Position numbers and translations under genes: made by a program
In this document: piece by piece, positions 1 through 7,234 of the stretch
How positions within the stretch are numbered: position 1 is the stretch's first letter
Layout of the letters: each line of letters begins with the position of its first letter
Source of the DNA: Candidatus Ratteibacteria bacterium
GTDB lineage: Bacteria > Ratteibacteria > UBA8468 > B48-G9 > JAFGKM01
Assembly (NCBI GenBank): GCA_028697565.1
Contig: JAQVEU010000009.1
Span: forward strand, 1 to 13,827
Direction of reading: 5' to 3'
Length of the DNA: 13,827 nucleotides
Notes under the pieces: model-generated
What the model saw: only the letters and a program-made list of their open reading frames with translations
Databases searched by the model: none
Told to the model about the DNA's origin: nothing

Positions 1-537
1 ACACCCAAGTTCACCAAATGTCCCTACCTTTTTACCATGAAAGGATGCACCTGTGGACTGGCAGGCATCCTCTATAACAAAAATGTTGTTTTCCTTTGCA
101 ATCTCTATAATCCTGTCCATTTTTGCTGCGGAACCCATCATATGGACAGGCATAATTGCCACTGTATCCTTTGTTATCTTCTTTTTTATATCTTCGGGTG
201 AGATATTCAGGGAGTCATCAATCTCACAAAGAACTGGTTTAAGTCCTGCCTCCTCAATCACCTCTATGGTTGCCACAAAGGTAAAGCAGGGTGCAAGAAC
301 CTCCTTACCTTTTGGAAGATTAAGCGCCTCCAGTGCCACCTTTAATGCAGCACTTCCTGAACCTACCCCCAGTGCATATCCTGAGCCCATATATCTTGCA
401 AACTCCTCTTCAAACTGCCTTACCTTAAAAATCCCTTCCCTTTCTTTATCAAACCCGTATCTAAAAAGCACCTTTCTTTTTAATACCTCCTGTACCTCTT
501 CCATCTCTTCCTTTCCAAAGACCTCTCTTCCAGCCAT
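1..537 (-). CDS. DegT/DnrJ/EryC1/StrS-family PLP aminotransferase, N-terminal part (cut by window edge)
   Basis: The first 179 codons of a sugar-aminotransferase-type protein are visible; the gene runs off the left edge. The fold-type I signature is clear: GVGSGSAALKVAL at about 57-69 is the phosphate-binding region, and VIEDACQSTGASFHGKK at 154-170 is the family's EDAxQ segment, whose Asp157 should pair with the PLP pyridine nitrogen. The catalytic lysine lies beyond the window. Members usually add an amino group to a nucleotide-linked keto-sugar for surface glycans or antibiotics, though some serve other pathways, so the substrate is unknown. The ATG at 537 is chosen because GGAGGT lies five bases upstream; an in-frame ATG at 549 would include that site in the coding region. 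It starts 11 bases after the lipoprotein gene stop, so the two are probably co-transcribed. Confidence 0.9.
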   Translation of the reverse strand, partial: MAGREVFGKEEMEEVQEVLKRKVLFRYGFDKEREGIFKVRQFEEEFARYMGSGYALGVGSGSAALKVALEALNLPKGKEVLAPCFTFVATIEVIEEAGLKPVLCEIDDSLNISPEDIKKKITKDTVAIMPVHMMGSAAKMDRIIEIAKENNIFVIEDACQSTGASFHGKKVGTFGELGC

Positions 538-548
538 TTTTACCTCCA

Positions 549-1331
549 TTATTTTTCAAATATCAGTTTCCCGTATTCCTCAATCAGATGGTAGTTTGTA
601 ACAGAAAGTTGGGGAAACATTGAAAGTTCTTTTTGAGAAAGGTACCGTGAGTAGTTGTACCTTGCTATCAAAACCCTCCATTCAGAACCAGTTCCGAATG
701 CATCCCCATATTTAGTAAGTTCCTTTACAGGTATTGCCATCTCAAGTATCCAGTAGTCATCCTTATCCTTCCAATTGTTAAGTGTACCTTTTAGTTGTGC
801 GGCTATAAGTATATCTTCAAGTTTCATTCCTGGCTCAAAACAACTTGGAAGCCCTGAACGTCCCCTTCCAGGAAACCAGAATGACGTCTTTTTCTCATTG
901 GGTGTGCCATATATTTCCCAGTACCAACTACTTTTCTCTGGCTTTAAAAATATCTCAACAAGGTCTCCTGTGGTATATAGATGTTGCTGGTCCTCTGTCC
1001 CTTCCTGGACAATATCCGAGTCATAAAACTTAATTGCTACATACAGGTAATTCTCATCCCATGCCATCTGTACCTCACCTTCTTCCTGTAGTGTATTCCC
1101 CTCTTTTACTTTGTCTTTTGAAAGGGAAAGTTTATATTTCTGTGCATCTTTCCATACAGCATCGTCACATTTACCATCTACCACAACAGGTCTTTCAGAG
1201 TATTTAGCAATAACTGGTACTAACTCTACTGGAACCTTTGTTCCTATACCTGTTTTCTTCGGTGTTAAGGCACATCCGGAAAAAAATAGTAATACACACA
1301 ATACCATAAGAATCCCTTTCCCTTTGTTCAT
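549..1331 (-). CDS. Lipoprotein with CBM9/DOMON-like domain
   Basis: A 260-residue predicted lipoprotein. The N-terminus has a short basic stretch, a hydrophobic core (about 7-17) and a lipobox FSGC with Cys20 as the lipidation site. The ATG at 1331 is preferred over an upstream in-frame start because it gives a proper signal peptide and has AGGAG just upstream. The rest resembles the carbohydrate-binding family 9-like domain: PVVVDGKCDDAVW (48-60), VQMAWDENYLYVAIKFYDSD (87-106), GDLVEIFLKP (122-131), then YWEIYGTPNE and a C-terminal WILEMAIPVKEL (194-205). This family often occurs as a stand-alone or accessory domain in secreted or envelope proteins of polysaccharide users, with beta-sandwich folds; actual ligand binding is unproven. 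It is the first gene of a two-gene unit with the DegT aminotransferase and has its own promoter. Confidence 0.8.
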   Translation of the reverse strand: MNKGKGILMVLCVLLFFSGCALTPKKTGIGTKVPVELVPVIAKYSERPVVVDGKCDDAVWKDAQKYKLSLSKDKVKEGNTLQEEGEVQMAWDENYLYVAIKFYDSDIVQEGTEDQQHLYTTGDLVEIFLKPEKSSWYWEIYGTPNEKKTSFWFPGRGRSGLPSCFEPGMKLEDILIAAQLKGTLNNWKDKDDYWILEMAIPVKELTKYGDAFGTGSEWRVLIARYNYSRYLSQKELSMFPQLSVTNYHLIEEYGKLIFEK

Positions 1332-1354
1332 ATTTCTCCTTTGGTTTAGTATAT

Positions 1355-1382
1355 AGAATAACAATTATCCTCCTTTTGTCAA
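1355..1382 (-). promoter_or_regulatory. Sigma-70-type promoter of the lipoprotein gene
   Basis: On the minus strand TTGACA (1382-1377) is followed after 16 bases by TATTCT (1360-1355). This is a perfect -35 and a good -10. The predicted start near 1348 would leave a leader of about 17 bases holding the AGGAG ribosome site at 1340-1336. Confidence 0.65.
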
Positions 1383-1418
1383 ATTTTTTAGGCCATTTTT
1401 TCTCATTTACTGAATGAA

Positions 1419-1427
1419 TGTTATACT
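1419..1427 (+). promoter_or_regulatory. Extended -10 promoter of the zincin gene
   Basis: TGTTATACT is an extended -10 element (TGn plus TATACT). No convincing -35 lies 16-18 bases upstream, as is common for extended -10 promoters. Transcription would begin near 1434, only about six bases before the ATG at 1440. Confidence 0.5.
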
Positions 1428-1439
1428 ATAAAAACCACT

Positions 1440-1778
1440 ATGGAGATAACAAAAAAGGCATTTGAAGAGGTTGTAGCGGCAAAGATTGATATACTTCCTG
1501 ATGTTATCAAACAGAAGATTGAGAATGTGGAGTTTTTTGTAGAAGAAGGTCCATCACGCAATCTTTTAGGGCTTTATAGTGGCATCCCTTTTCCAAAGAG
1601 AAAAAATCCAGGATACTCCCTTGTGATGCCTGACAAAATTATACTTTTTAAAGATACCATAGAAAGAGGTTGCAGGACAAGGAAGGAACTGGAAGAAAGA
1701 ATTGAGAAGGTGCTATTCCATGAGATAGGCCACTATCTGGGGCTTGATGAGGAAGACCTACGCAACCTCAATCTCTAA
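1440..1778 (+). CDS. Small zincin-like metallopeptidase (PF06262-type)
   Basis: A 112-residue protein with the short single-domain layout of the bacterial zincin-like family PF06262. The conserved segment LLGLYSGIPFPKR (42-54) is followed by LPD-like VMPDKIILFKD (62-72), CRT at 78-80 and the C-terminal metal site HEIGHYLGLDEEDL (94-107). His94 and His98 are the HExxH zinc ligands, Glu95 the general base, and Asp103 or Glu104 the likely third ligand. No signal peptide or membrane segment is seen, so it should be cytoplasmic; substrates of this family are not well known. No Shine-Dalgarno precedes the ATG, and the promoter places the transcript start almost at the codon. Its last 11 bases overlap the convergent pabC. 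Confidence 0.85.
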   Translation: MEITKKAFEEVVAAKIDILPDVIKQKIENVEFFVEEGPSRNLLGLYSGIPFPKRKNPGYSLVMPDKIILFKDTIERGCRTRKELEERIEKVLFHEIGHYLGLDEEDLRNLNL

Positions 1779-2616
1779 TACTTTTTTCAACCTCTTTCTT
1801 TAAAAAACTGGAAATTCTAAAGCTTCTACCTTCAAAAATCCCTTTTATCTCTCTTACAGGGAGTACTCCCATAAGTGTATTTGTAAGGAATACCTCATCT
1901 ACATCCTCTAAGTCCCTCACACTAAATCTTCCTTCATTTACTTTTATTCCAGACCGATGATATATCTTAATAACAAGTTCTCTTATCGTCCCTGCCCGTA
2001 TCCCACAGTCCACAGAAGGGGTATATACCTTTCCTTTCTTAACAAAAAAGATATTTGATACTGTGGCAGATGTTAGATAGCCAGATGTATTAAGAAGTAT
2101 AGCATCATCACACCTATTGTCCCTTGCCTCTGTCCGTGCAAAGATATTCTCAAGATAGTTGAGGGTCTTTATACAGACAACAGGGGACATTTCATTCTTA
2201 AAGTATTTTTTACTCACAATACATCTAATCCCTTCTTTGTAAAAGATTTCAGGATATGGATGGTGCTTCTTTATTATAACAAGTATATGCGGCTCCTTTT
2301 CTGTTCCAGGGTCAAATATCTCTGGCATTTTTCTCCACAGGTTTATTCTGATATATACATCCCCTGCCCTTTCTTTTTTTATATGCCTTTCAATAGATGT
2401 CTTTATGTTTTCTAAGTCTTCTGATACATCAATCCTGCATACTCTGGCACCCTGCCGTATCTTTTCTATATGCTCATCCCACATATAAATTTTATAGTTC
2501 ACCGCCCGCATTGTCTCAAATACCCCATCACCATATAAAAATCCCCGCATCAGTTGCCTAATTCTAATATCTTTTTCTTTCACCTTCTTCCCATCAAGTA
2601 TGTAAAGGTGTTTCAT
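1768..2616 (-). CDS. pabC: Aminodeoxychorismate lyase / class IV aminotransferase
   Basis: A 282-residue fold-type IV PLP enzyme. Marks of the family are the N-terminal GFLYGDGVFETMRAV, the lysine in CIKTLNYLENIFARTEA (the Schiff-base lysine), SGYLTSATVSNIFFVKKGKVYTP, GIRAGTIREL and the late DEVFLTNTLMGVLPV. Sequence alone does not separate aminodeoxychorismate lyase from branched-chain or D-amino acid aminotransferases. The position directly after pabB, with 23 bases of overlap, strongly favours the lyase that cleaves 4-amino-4-deoxychorismate to p-aminobenzoate and pyruvate for folate synthesis. The ATG at 2616 is chosen because GGAGGT lies just upstream; a TTG at 2628 is also in frame. The 3' end overlaps the convergent zincin gene by 11 bases. 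Confidence 0.85.
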   Translation of the reverse strand: MKHLYILDGKKVKEKDIRIRQLMRGFLYGDGVFETMRAVNYKIYMWDEHIEKIRQGARVCRIDVSEDLENIKTSIERHIKKERAGDVYIRINLWRKMPEIFDPGTEKEPHILVIIKKHHPYPEIFYKEGIRCIVSKKYFKNEMSPVVCIKTLNYLENIFARTEARDNRCDDAILLNTSGYLTSATVSNIFFVKKGKVYTPSVDCGIRAGTIRELVIKIYHRSGIKVNEGRFSVRDLEDVDEVFLTNTLMGVLPVREIKGIFEGRSFRISSFLKKEVEKSIRD

Positions 2617-3970
2617 AACTACCTCCAAGTGTTAGAAAAAGTGCCTGTGCCTTTGTCAGTGTCTCCTCATACTCTGCATCAGGGTTGCTGTCCCACACAA
2701 TCCCACCGCCCACAGGATAGTAAAGTTTATTCCCCTTTAGTAATATCGTTCTTATAAGGATATTCAGTTCTACATCTCCATTAAATCCGATATAGCCCAT
2801 ACTTCCTGTATAAAATGCTCTTTTGTGTGGTTCAAGTTCTTCAATAATCTCCATAGCCCTTACCTTCGGTGCGCCAGTAATTGAGCCACCCGGAAATGTT
2901 GCCTTCAAAAGGTCAACAAAATCTATGCCTTCCTTTACCTGCCCTTCTATCAAGGATGTTGCCTGAAGCACTGTCATGTATCTTTCTATCTGTCTTAACC
3001 TGCTTACCTTCACCGAACCATATTTACACACCTTGCCCAGGTCATTTCTCTCCATATCTACAATCATTAAAAGTTCTGCTTTATCCTTTAATGATTTCAG
3101 AAGTTCCTTTCTGTACCTTTCATCCTCTTCTTTTGTTCTGCCCCGTGGCCTTGTGCCTTTCATCGGCTTTGTAAAGACTTTCTCTCCCTCTTTTTTTATG
3201 AAAAGTTCCGGGGAGTTTGAGAGAAGGTAAAAGTCCCCTGTATTAAAATATCCTGAAAAGGATGTGGGATTGACCTTTCTTATTCTTGTATATATTGTCT
3301 CTGGTGAGAAAATACCTTCTGCCTCAAGCCGCTGTGCAAAATTTATCTGATAAACATCCCCTCTTGCAATATGGTCTTTTACCTTTTCCACTGTCTTGAT
3401 GTACTGCCTATAGCTCATATTGGAAGATATGTTTTTTATCTGCACAGGTCCATCTTCCTGGTGAGATGAAAGTGAAGATATACTTTTGATAAGTTTTTTC
3501 TTCTCGTTAAATGTTGCTTTGGTAATCCCTGCGGAAATAAGATATAAACATCTTTCCTTGTGGTCTATCACATATACTGTATCATAAAAACCAAGGCAGA
3601 TGTCTGGTATATCCATATCATCTATTGCAATATCAGGAAGTTTCTCTATCTGCCAGCCGAGGTCATAGGAAAAATATCCAAAAGCACCAGGAGAGAAAAA
3701 ATTTTTGAACGGAAGGTGGTATCTTTTAAGCAACTCATCAAGGTAGTCAAGTGGACTTCCTGAATATGTCTTCTTGCTACCTTCGGTCTGAATAGTCATT
3801 CTGTCTCTTTTACTCTTGAATATCAGGAATGGCTCAAAGGCAATAACTGAATATCTGTTATCCTTATTTTTTAGAGGAGTATCCAGCCATATAAAAAATT
3901 TTCTGTCTTTGAGTGTAAAAAAGAGTTTTTCAGGTGATATAAAGGGGTACCTCTCTATAAAAAGGTTCAT
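2594..3970 (-). CDS. pabB: Aminodeoxychorismate synthase component I
   Basis: A 458-residue chorismate-binding enzyme that aminates chorismate to 4-amino-4-deoxychorismate. The N-terminal part carries the NRYSVIAFEP segment of the tryptophan-binding-like lobe. The catalytic part has KPMKGTRPRG (268-277), DMERNDLG (305-312), TFPGGSITGAPKVRAMEII (358-376) and the final GGGIVWDSNPDAEYEET. Lys271 in the P(I/M)KGT motif is the residue that separates this enzyme from anthranilate synthase (PIAGT), where it forms a covalent intermediate. The start overlaps the rpiB stop as ATGA, and the end overlaps pabC. No glutamine amidotransferase (PabA) is in the window, so ammonia must come from a distant subunit. 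Confidence 0.93.
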   Translation of the reverse strand: MNLFIERYPFISPEKLFFTLKDRKFFIWLDTPLKNKDNRYSVIAFEPFLIFKSKRDRMTIQTEGSKKTYSGSPLDYLDELLKRYHLPFKNFFSPGAFGYFSYDLGWQIEKLPDIAIDDMDIPDICLGFYDTVYVIDHKERCLYLISAGITKATFNEKKKLIKSISSLSSHQEDGPVQIKNISSNMSYRQYIKTVEKVKDHIARGDVYQINFAQRLEAEGIFSPETIYTRIRKVNPTSFSGYFNTGDFYLLSNSPELFIKKEGEKVFTKPMKGTRPRGRTKEEDERYRKELLKSLKDKAELLMIVDMERNDLGKVCKYGSVKVSRLRQIERYMTVLQATSLIEGQVKEGIDFVDLLKATFPGGSITGAPKVRAMEIIEELEPHKRAFYTGSMGYIGFNGDVELNILIRTILLKGNKLYYPVGGGIVWDSNPDAEYEETLTKAQALFLTLGGSYETPLHT

Positions 3971-4404
3971 ATCTCTGTCTTCTTTATCTTTTTTACCCTT
4001 TTTAGATGTCTCCCTTTAAGAAATGGTGTTTCAAGAAATACCTTCACCATTTCAAGAGCAAGTTCCTGCCCCAATAATCTTCCACCCAGTGTAATAACAT
4101 TGGCATCATTATGCTGCCTTGCCAGACAGGCATCCTGTATAGTGCAGCACCTTGCTGCACGGATTCCCTTAAACTTATTGGCAACAATACTCATACCGAT
4201 ACCTGTCCCGCATATAAGGACCCCCATCTCAATCTCTTTATTCTGTATCCCCCTTGCCAATTTTTCTGCAAAGTCAGGGTAGTCCACTGACTTTTTTATC
4301 TTTGTGCCATAATCTATAACCTCATAACCATCCTTTTTCAGTTCTGTCTTCAAAAACCCTTTGAGGTCAAACCCCGCATGGTCACTTCCGAGTCCTATCT
4401 TCAT
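3967..4404 (-). CDS. rpiB: Ribose-5-phosphate isomerase B
   Basis: A 145-residue RpiB/LacAB-family sugar-phosphate isomerase, normal length, interconverting ribulose 5-phosphate and ribose 5-phosphate. It begins MKIGLGSDHAGFDLK with the conserved SDHAG; Cys65 in LICGTGIGMSI is the expected base, and His98 in RQHNDANVITLGGR is part of the active site. The ATG at 4404 is picked over a longer frame because it matches the family N-terminus and is preceded by GAGGGGAGAG. It lies 16 bases after tsaC and overlaps pabB by four bases. Pentose interconversion fits the HPS-RraA gene upstream. A related allose-6-phosphate isomerase role is less likely in this context. Confidence 0.93.
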   Translation of the reverse strand: MKIGLGSDHAGFDLKGFLKTELKKDGYEVIDYGTKIKKSVDYPDFAEKLARGIQNKEIEMGVLICGTGIGMSIVANKFKGIRAARCCTIQDACLARQHNDANVITLGGRLLGQELALEMVKVFLETPFLKGRHLKRVKKIKKTEI

Positions 4405-4420
4405 TCTTCTCTCCCCTCTT

Positions 4421-4993
4421 TCATCGTAATTTAGTATAACTTTTCCCGGTAATATCCCAGATTTCAGATACCTTGCCTGACACCTTTCCACCATCTATTA
4501 TAACATCAATCTTATTTTTTAGTATCTCTGGTATCTCTTCTATTGAAGAAGGAGATATTTCACCTGATAGATTTGCACTTGTTGAGGCAACGATATCAAA
4601 ATTTTTCAAGAGTTTGAGAAGAAAATTGTGGGCAGGGATTCTGAAGGCAATCTTTCCTGTACTTGCTGTAATGAGATATACATCTTTTGTTGCCTTCAGG
4701 ATATATGTCTTTGCCCCGGGCCAGTTTTGTTTAAGAATTATTTCTTGTTCAGCAGTCACCTCTGCAAATTTTTTAACCTTTTCTATAGTATCAACAAATC
4801 CTATAAGTGGTTTGTCCTTCTGCCGTCCCTTTATTTCATAGAGCATTTCCTTCGCTTTTTCATTCATCCCATCACATATGAGTCCATAGACAGTATCTGT
4901 GGGAACAATAGCAACCCCACCTCCTTTCAGTACCTTTTCTGTCTCTGTAAGTATTTTGTCCTCTCTTTCTGGTCCAAGATGTATAGTATCCAT
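4421..4993 (-). CDS. tsaC: L-threonylcarbamoyladenylate synthase (Sua5/YciO/YrdC family)
   Basis: A 190-residue single-domain YrdC-type protein. It should make threonylcarbamoyl-AMP from threonine, bicarbonate and ATP, the first step of the t6A modification of tRNAs reading ANN codons. Family motifs are VAIVPTDTVYGL (27-38), IKGRQKDKPL (54-63), GKIAFRIPAH (113-122) and VASTSANLSGE (135-145). The usual WPGPLT segment reads WPGAKTYIL (91-99), a mild departure. There is no C-terminal Sua5 domain. The ATG at 4993 follows a purine-rich AAGAAGAGA. The gene leads the tsaC-rpiB-pabB-pabC run. A YciO-like paralogue of unknown role is the alternative; I cannot rule it out without a second copy to compare. 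Confidence 0.85.
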   Translation of the reverse strand: MDTIHLGPEREDKILTETEKVLKGGGVAIVPTDTVYGLICDGMNEKAKEMLYEIKGRQKDKPLIGFVDTIEKVKKFAEVTAEQEIILKQNWPGAKTYILKATKDVYLITASTGKIAFRIPAHNFLLKLLKNFDIVASTSANLSGEISPSSIEEIPEILKNKIDVIIDGGKVSGKVSEIWDITGKSYTKLR

Positions 4994-5029
4994 TCTCTTC
5001 TTTTTCTCACTTTGAGCAAAAAATCTATA

Positions 5030-5058
5030 ACTATAATATTCTTCTACTCTATATTTAA
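5030..5058 (-). promoter_or_regulatory. Possible weak promoter of the tsaC-rpiB-pabBC unit
   Basis: In the 94-base gap before tsaC, the minus strand has TTAAAT (5058-5053), 17 bases, then TATAGT (5035-5030). The -10 is fair and the -35 poor. It is the best match in this gap, but AT-rich sequence makes chance matches likely. Confidence 0.3.
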
Positions 5059-5064
5059 CCTTTT

Positions 5065-5090
5065 GTTTAGAGTTTTAGAGTTTAGATTTA
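5065..5090 (-). repeat. Short TAAACTC-like heptad/octad repeat
   Basis: The plus strand reads GTTTAGA, GTTTTAGA, GTTTAGA, TTTA in a row. On the minus strand this gives TAAACTC-like units directly after the reductase gene, whose TAA stop (5090-5088) is formed by the repeat. The same unit appears on the opposite strand in the 48-bp repeat at 7721. Confidence 0.5.
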
Positions 5091-5936
5091 TTGTCCCAGA
5101 CCTATCTTACACCTGTGATAAAATCTTTTTAAGGATTCTTCCTCATATGGTTTATAAAGGGATGTCCTTTTCAGGAGTTCATCAAAATCAACACTATGGG
5201 CATCAAAGTCAGGTCCATCCACACAGGCAAACCTTACCTTTCCACCAACACTTACCCTGCAACAGCCGCACATACCTGTGCCATCAATCATTATAGGATT
5301 TAAACTTGCCACTGTCTTTATGGAGTACCTTCTTGTAATATCGCTTACCTTCTTCATCATTACAATAGGTCCAGCAGTCAACACATAGTCAATCTTTTTT
5401 CCTGAGATAATAACATTTTGTAGAACATCTGTGGTAAAGCCCTTCACTCCTTTGCTTCCATCATCTGTGGCTATCAGAAGTTCGTCGCTTATCTCTGCCA
5501 TCTCATTTTCAAGTATAAGGAGATTTTTGTTTCTTGCCCCAATAATGGTGATAATATAATTTCCTTTATCCCTGAATGCCTTTGCCATCCAGTAGACAAA
5601 TGCAGCACCCACACCTCCCACAACAATACAGACAGTCCCATATTTTTCTATCTCCACAGGGTTGCCCAGTGGTCCTGCAATGTTAAGGATGCCATCTCCC
5701 TCACCAAGTAGACCAAGTTTTGTAGTGGTGGTACCTACCTCCTGAAATATAAGTGTAATAGTCCCTTTTTCAATATCCTTTCCTGCAATGGTAAGGGGGA
5801 TACGTTCTCCCTTTTCATCTACCCGGAGAACAATAAACTGCCCTGGTAGTGCCTTGTTTGCTATCAAAGGTGCCTCTACCTCAATCCTCTTTATTTTTTC
5901 TCCGAGAACTTCCTTCTTTATAATTCTGTTTATCAT
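5088..5936 (-). CDS. NfnA/SudB-like FAD/NAD(P)-binding [2Fe-2S] reductase subunit
   Basis: A 282-residue member of the ferredoxin-NADP reductase fold family that includes PyrK, the sulfide dehydrogenase beta subunit and NfnA. An N-terminal FAD domain has ERIPLTIA (44-51); the NAD(P) domain has VVGGVGAAF (105-113) and YVLTAGPIVMMKK (184-196). The C-terminal cluster segment has Asp218, Cys223, Cys226 and Cys238 in D-x4-C-x2-C-x11-C spacing, then DGPDFDAH. An Asp in place of the first Cys is known from the Pyrococcus sulfide dehydrogenase/Nfn small subunit and argues against PyrK. These proteins pass electrons between NAD(P)H and a larger flavin/iron-sulfur partner, which is not beside this gene. 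ATG 5936 overlaps the HPS-RraA stop as ATGA; a GTG at 5951 is the alternative. Confidence 0.85.
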   Translation of the reverse strand: MINRIIKKEVLGEKIKRIEVEAPLIANKALPGQFIVLRVDEKGERIPLTIAGKDIEKGTITLIFQEVGTTTTKLGLLGEGDGILNIAGPLGNPVEIEKYGTVCIVVGGVGAAFVYWMAKAFRDKGNYIITIIGARNKNLLILENEMAEISDELLIATDDGSKGVKGFTTDVLQNVIISGKKIDYVLTAGPIVMMKKVSDITRRYSIKTVASLNPIMIDGTGMCGCCRVSVGGKVRFACVDGPDFDAHSVDFDELLKRTSLYKPYEEESLKRFYHRCKIGLGQ

Positions 5937-7234
5937 TTTACCTTTTCCCACTTAAGAAGTTCCATTACACTGCTCAGTGTCCCTCCGTCCTTTATCTCTT
6001 TCCTTATCCTGTTTTCCCTTTCAAGCACATCCATTGCCCTGTTGGCTATCTCCACCACCCTTTCGGAAGGGATAAGAACGATACCATCTTTATCCCCTAC
6101 AACCCAGTCACCGGGTCTCACAGTATAACCGGATATCCTTATCGGAACATTTATCTCTCCAAGTCCCTTTGGTTCACCTGCCTCAGGACATATAATTTTT
6201 GTAAATACAGGTAGTTTAGTTCTTATTATATCTTCCACATCCCTTACACCACCATATACCACAACACCTGCTACCTTCTTTGTTATACAACTATTTGTTG
6301 CAAGTTCTCCCCAGACAGCAGGGGCAACGCCACCCGCATCCACAACAATTACATCCCCTTCTTCTGCGATGTCTATTGCCTCAACTGGTTTCGCCCAATC
6401 ACCAGGATATGTTCGTACAGTTATTACTCTGCCTGCCATTTTTGGCATACCATCCCAGACAGGAAATACCTCCTTCAGCCATCCACTCCTGTGCAGGGCA
6501 TCTGATATATTTGCTGTTGAAACCCTTAAAAAAATATCTTTTACATCAGGGAGTGATACCCTTTTATAAAGTTCCGTCTTTATTCCTGTCTTCTTTTCAA
6601 TTGCCTCCTTTATGGTCTTTATTGCTTTTTTCACATCCTCTGCCTTTGTAATAGCCCCTCCAACAATAAGGATGGAGGCACCTGCCTTTATTGCCTCCAC
6701 AACATTTTCAGAGTTTATACCACCTGCCACAGCCACCGGGACATTCACAACAGAAGTTATCTCCCTGAGAAAATCAAAGGATATTTCTCCTTTCATCTGC
6801 TTATCTATGGGAATATGTATTCCTATATAATGGGCACCTAACCCTTCCACCTCCTTTGCCCTCTGAACTGTCGCAGATGCCTCAAGAAGGTCTACCATCA
6901 CTTTACCACCATAGTTAAGTGATGCCTCCACTGCCTCTTTTATGGTCCCATCGGATGCATTTCCCATCACAACAACAACATCAGCACCTGCCTTAAAAGC
7001 CATCTCTGCCTCTATACGACCTGTATCCATTACCTTCATATCTGCCACAATTCTACACTTCGGGAACTCTTTTCTTAATGCCCTTACTGCTGCCAGTCCT
7101 TCTGCCTTTATCAGAGGGGTTCCTGCCTCCAGACACCCGACACCAGCAGAGACAGCATCCCTCGCAACCTTTATCGCCCTCTGTAATTCAGTAAAATCAA
7201 GGGCTACCTGGATAATGGGGAACTCTTTTTCCAT
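5933..7234 (-). CDS. 3-hexulose-6-phosphate synthase fused to RraA-like aldolase/decarboxylase domain
   Basis: A 433-residue two-domain protein. Residues 5-210 are a TIM barrel of the orotidine-decarboxylase superfamily: IQVALDF, EAGTPLIKAEG (36-46), the metal/catalytic DxKxxD as Asp65, Lys67, Asp70, IGIHIPIDKQMKG, and phosphate loops AGGINSEN (170-177) and GASILIVGGAIT. This pattern fits hexulose-6-phosphate synthase, which joins formaldehyde and ribulose 5-phosphate or runs in reverse to make pentoses. Residues 225-433 are RraA-like: DVIVVDAGGVAPAVWGEL (294-311), GVVVYGGVRDVED (323-335), GDWVVGDKDGIVLIP. The Arg331-Asp332 pair is the one used by metal-dependent RraA-like aldolases and is lost in E. 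coli RraA. Similar fusions are known mainly from archaea. ATG 7234 is chosen for its AAAGGAGA site; an ATG at 7255 is also in frame. Confidence 0.9.
   Translation of the reverse strand: MEKEFPIIQVALDFTELQRAIKVARDAVSAGVGCLEAGTPLIKAEGLAAVRALRKEFPKCRIVADMKVMDTGRIEAEMAFKAGADVVVVMGNASDGTIKEAVEASLNYGGKVMVDLLEASATVQRAKEVEGLGAHYIGIHIPIDKQMKGEISFDFLREITSVVNVPVAVAGGINSENVVEAIKAGASILIVGGAITKAEDVKKAIKTIKEAIEKKTGIKTELYKRVSLPDVKDIFLRVSTANISDALHRSGWLKEVFPVWDGMPKMAGRVITVRTYPGDWAKPVEAIDIAEEGDVIVVDAGGVAPAVWGELATNSCITKKVAGVVVYGGVRDVEDIIRTKLPVFTKIICPEAGEPKGLGEINVPIRISGYTVRPGDWVVGDKDGIVLIPSERVVEIANRAMDVLERENRIRKEIKDGGTLSSVMELLKWEKVK

Noticed and set aside
53..601. A 182-residue plus-strand open frame
   Set aside because: It is the antisense shadow of the DegT aminotransferase, which has clear family motifs.
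2594..3970. Anthranilate synthase component I (trpE)
   Set aside because: The key motif has Lys271 (MKGT) rather than the Ala of PIAGT, and pabC overlaps directly downstream.
4628..5296. A 222-residue plus-strand open frame
   Set aside because: It lies opposite tsaC and the reductase gene; its Cys/Phe-rich composition is what a shadow of a real gene looks like.
5088..5936. PyrK (dihydroorotate dehydrogenase electron-transfer subunit)
   Set aside because: No pyrD or other pyrimidine gene is near, and the first cluster ligand is Asp as in SudB/NfnA rather than Cys as in PyrK.
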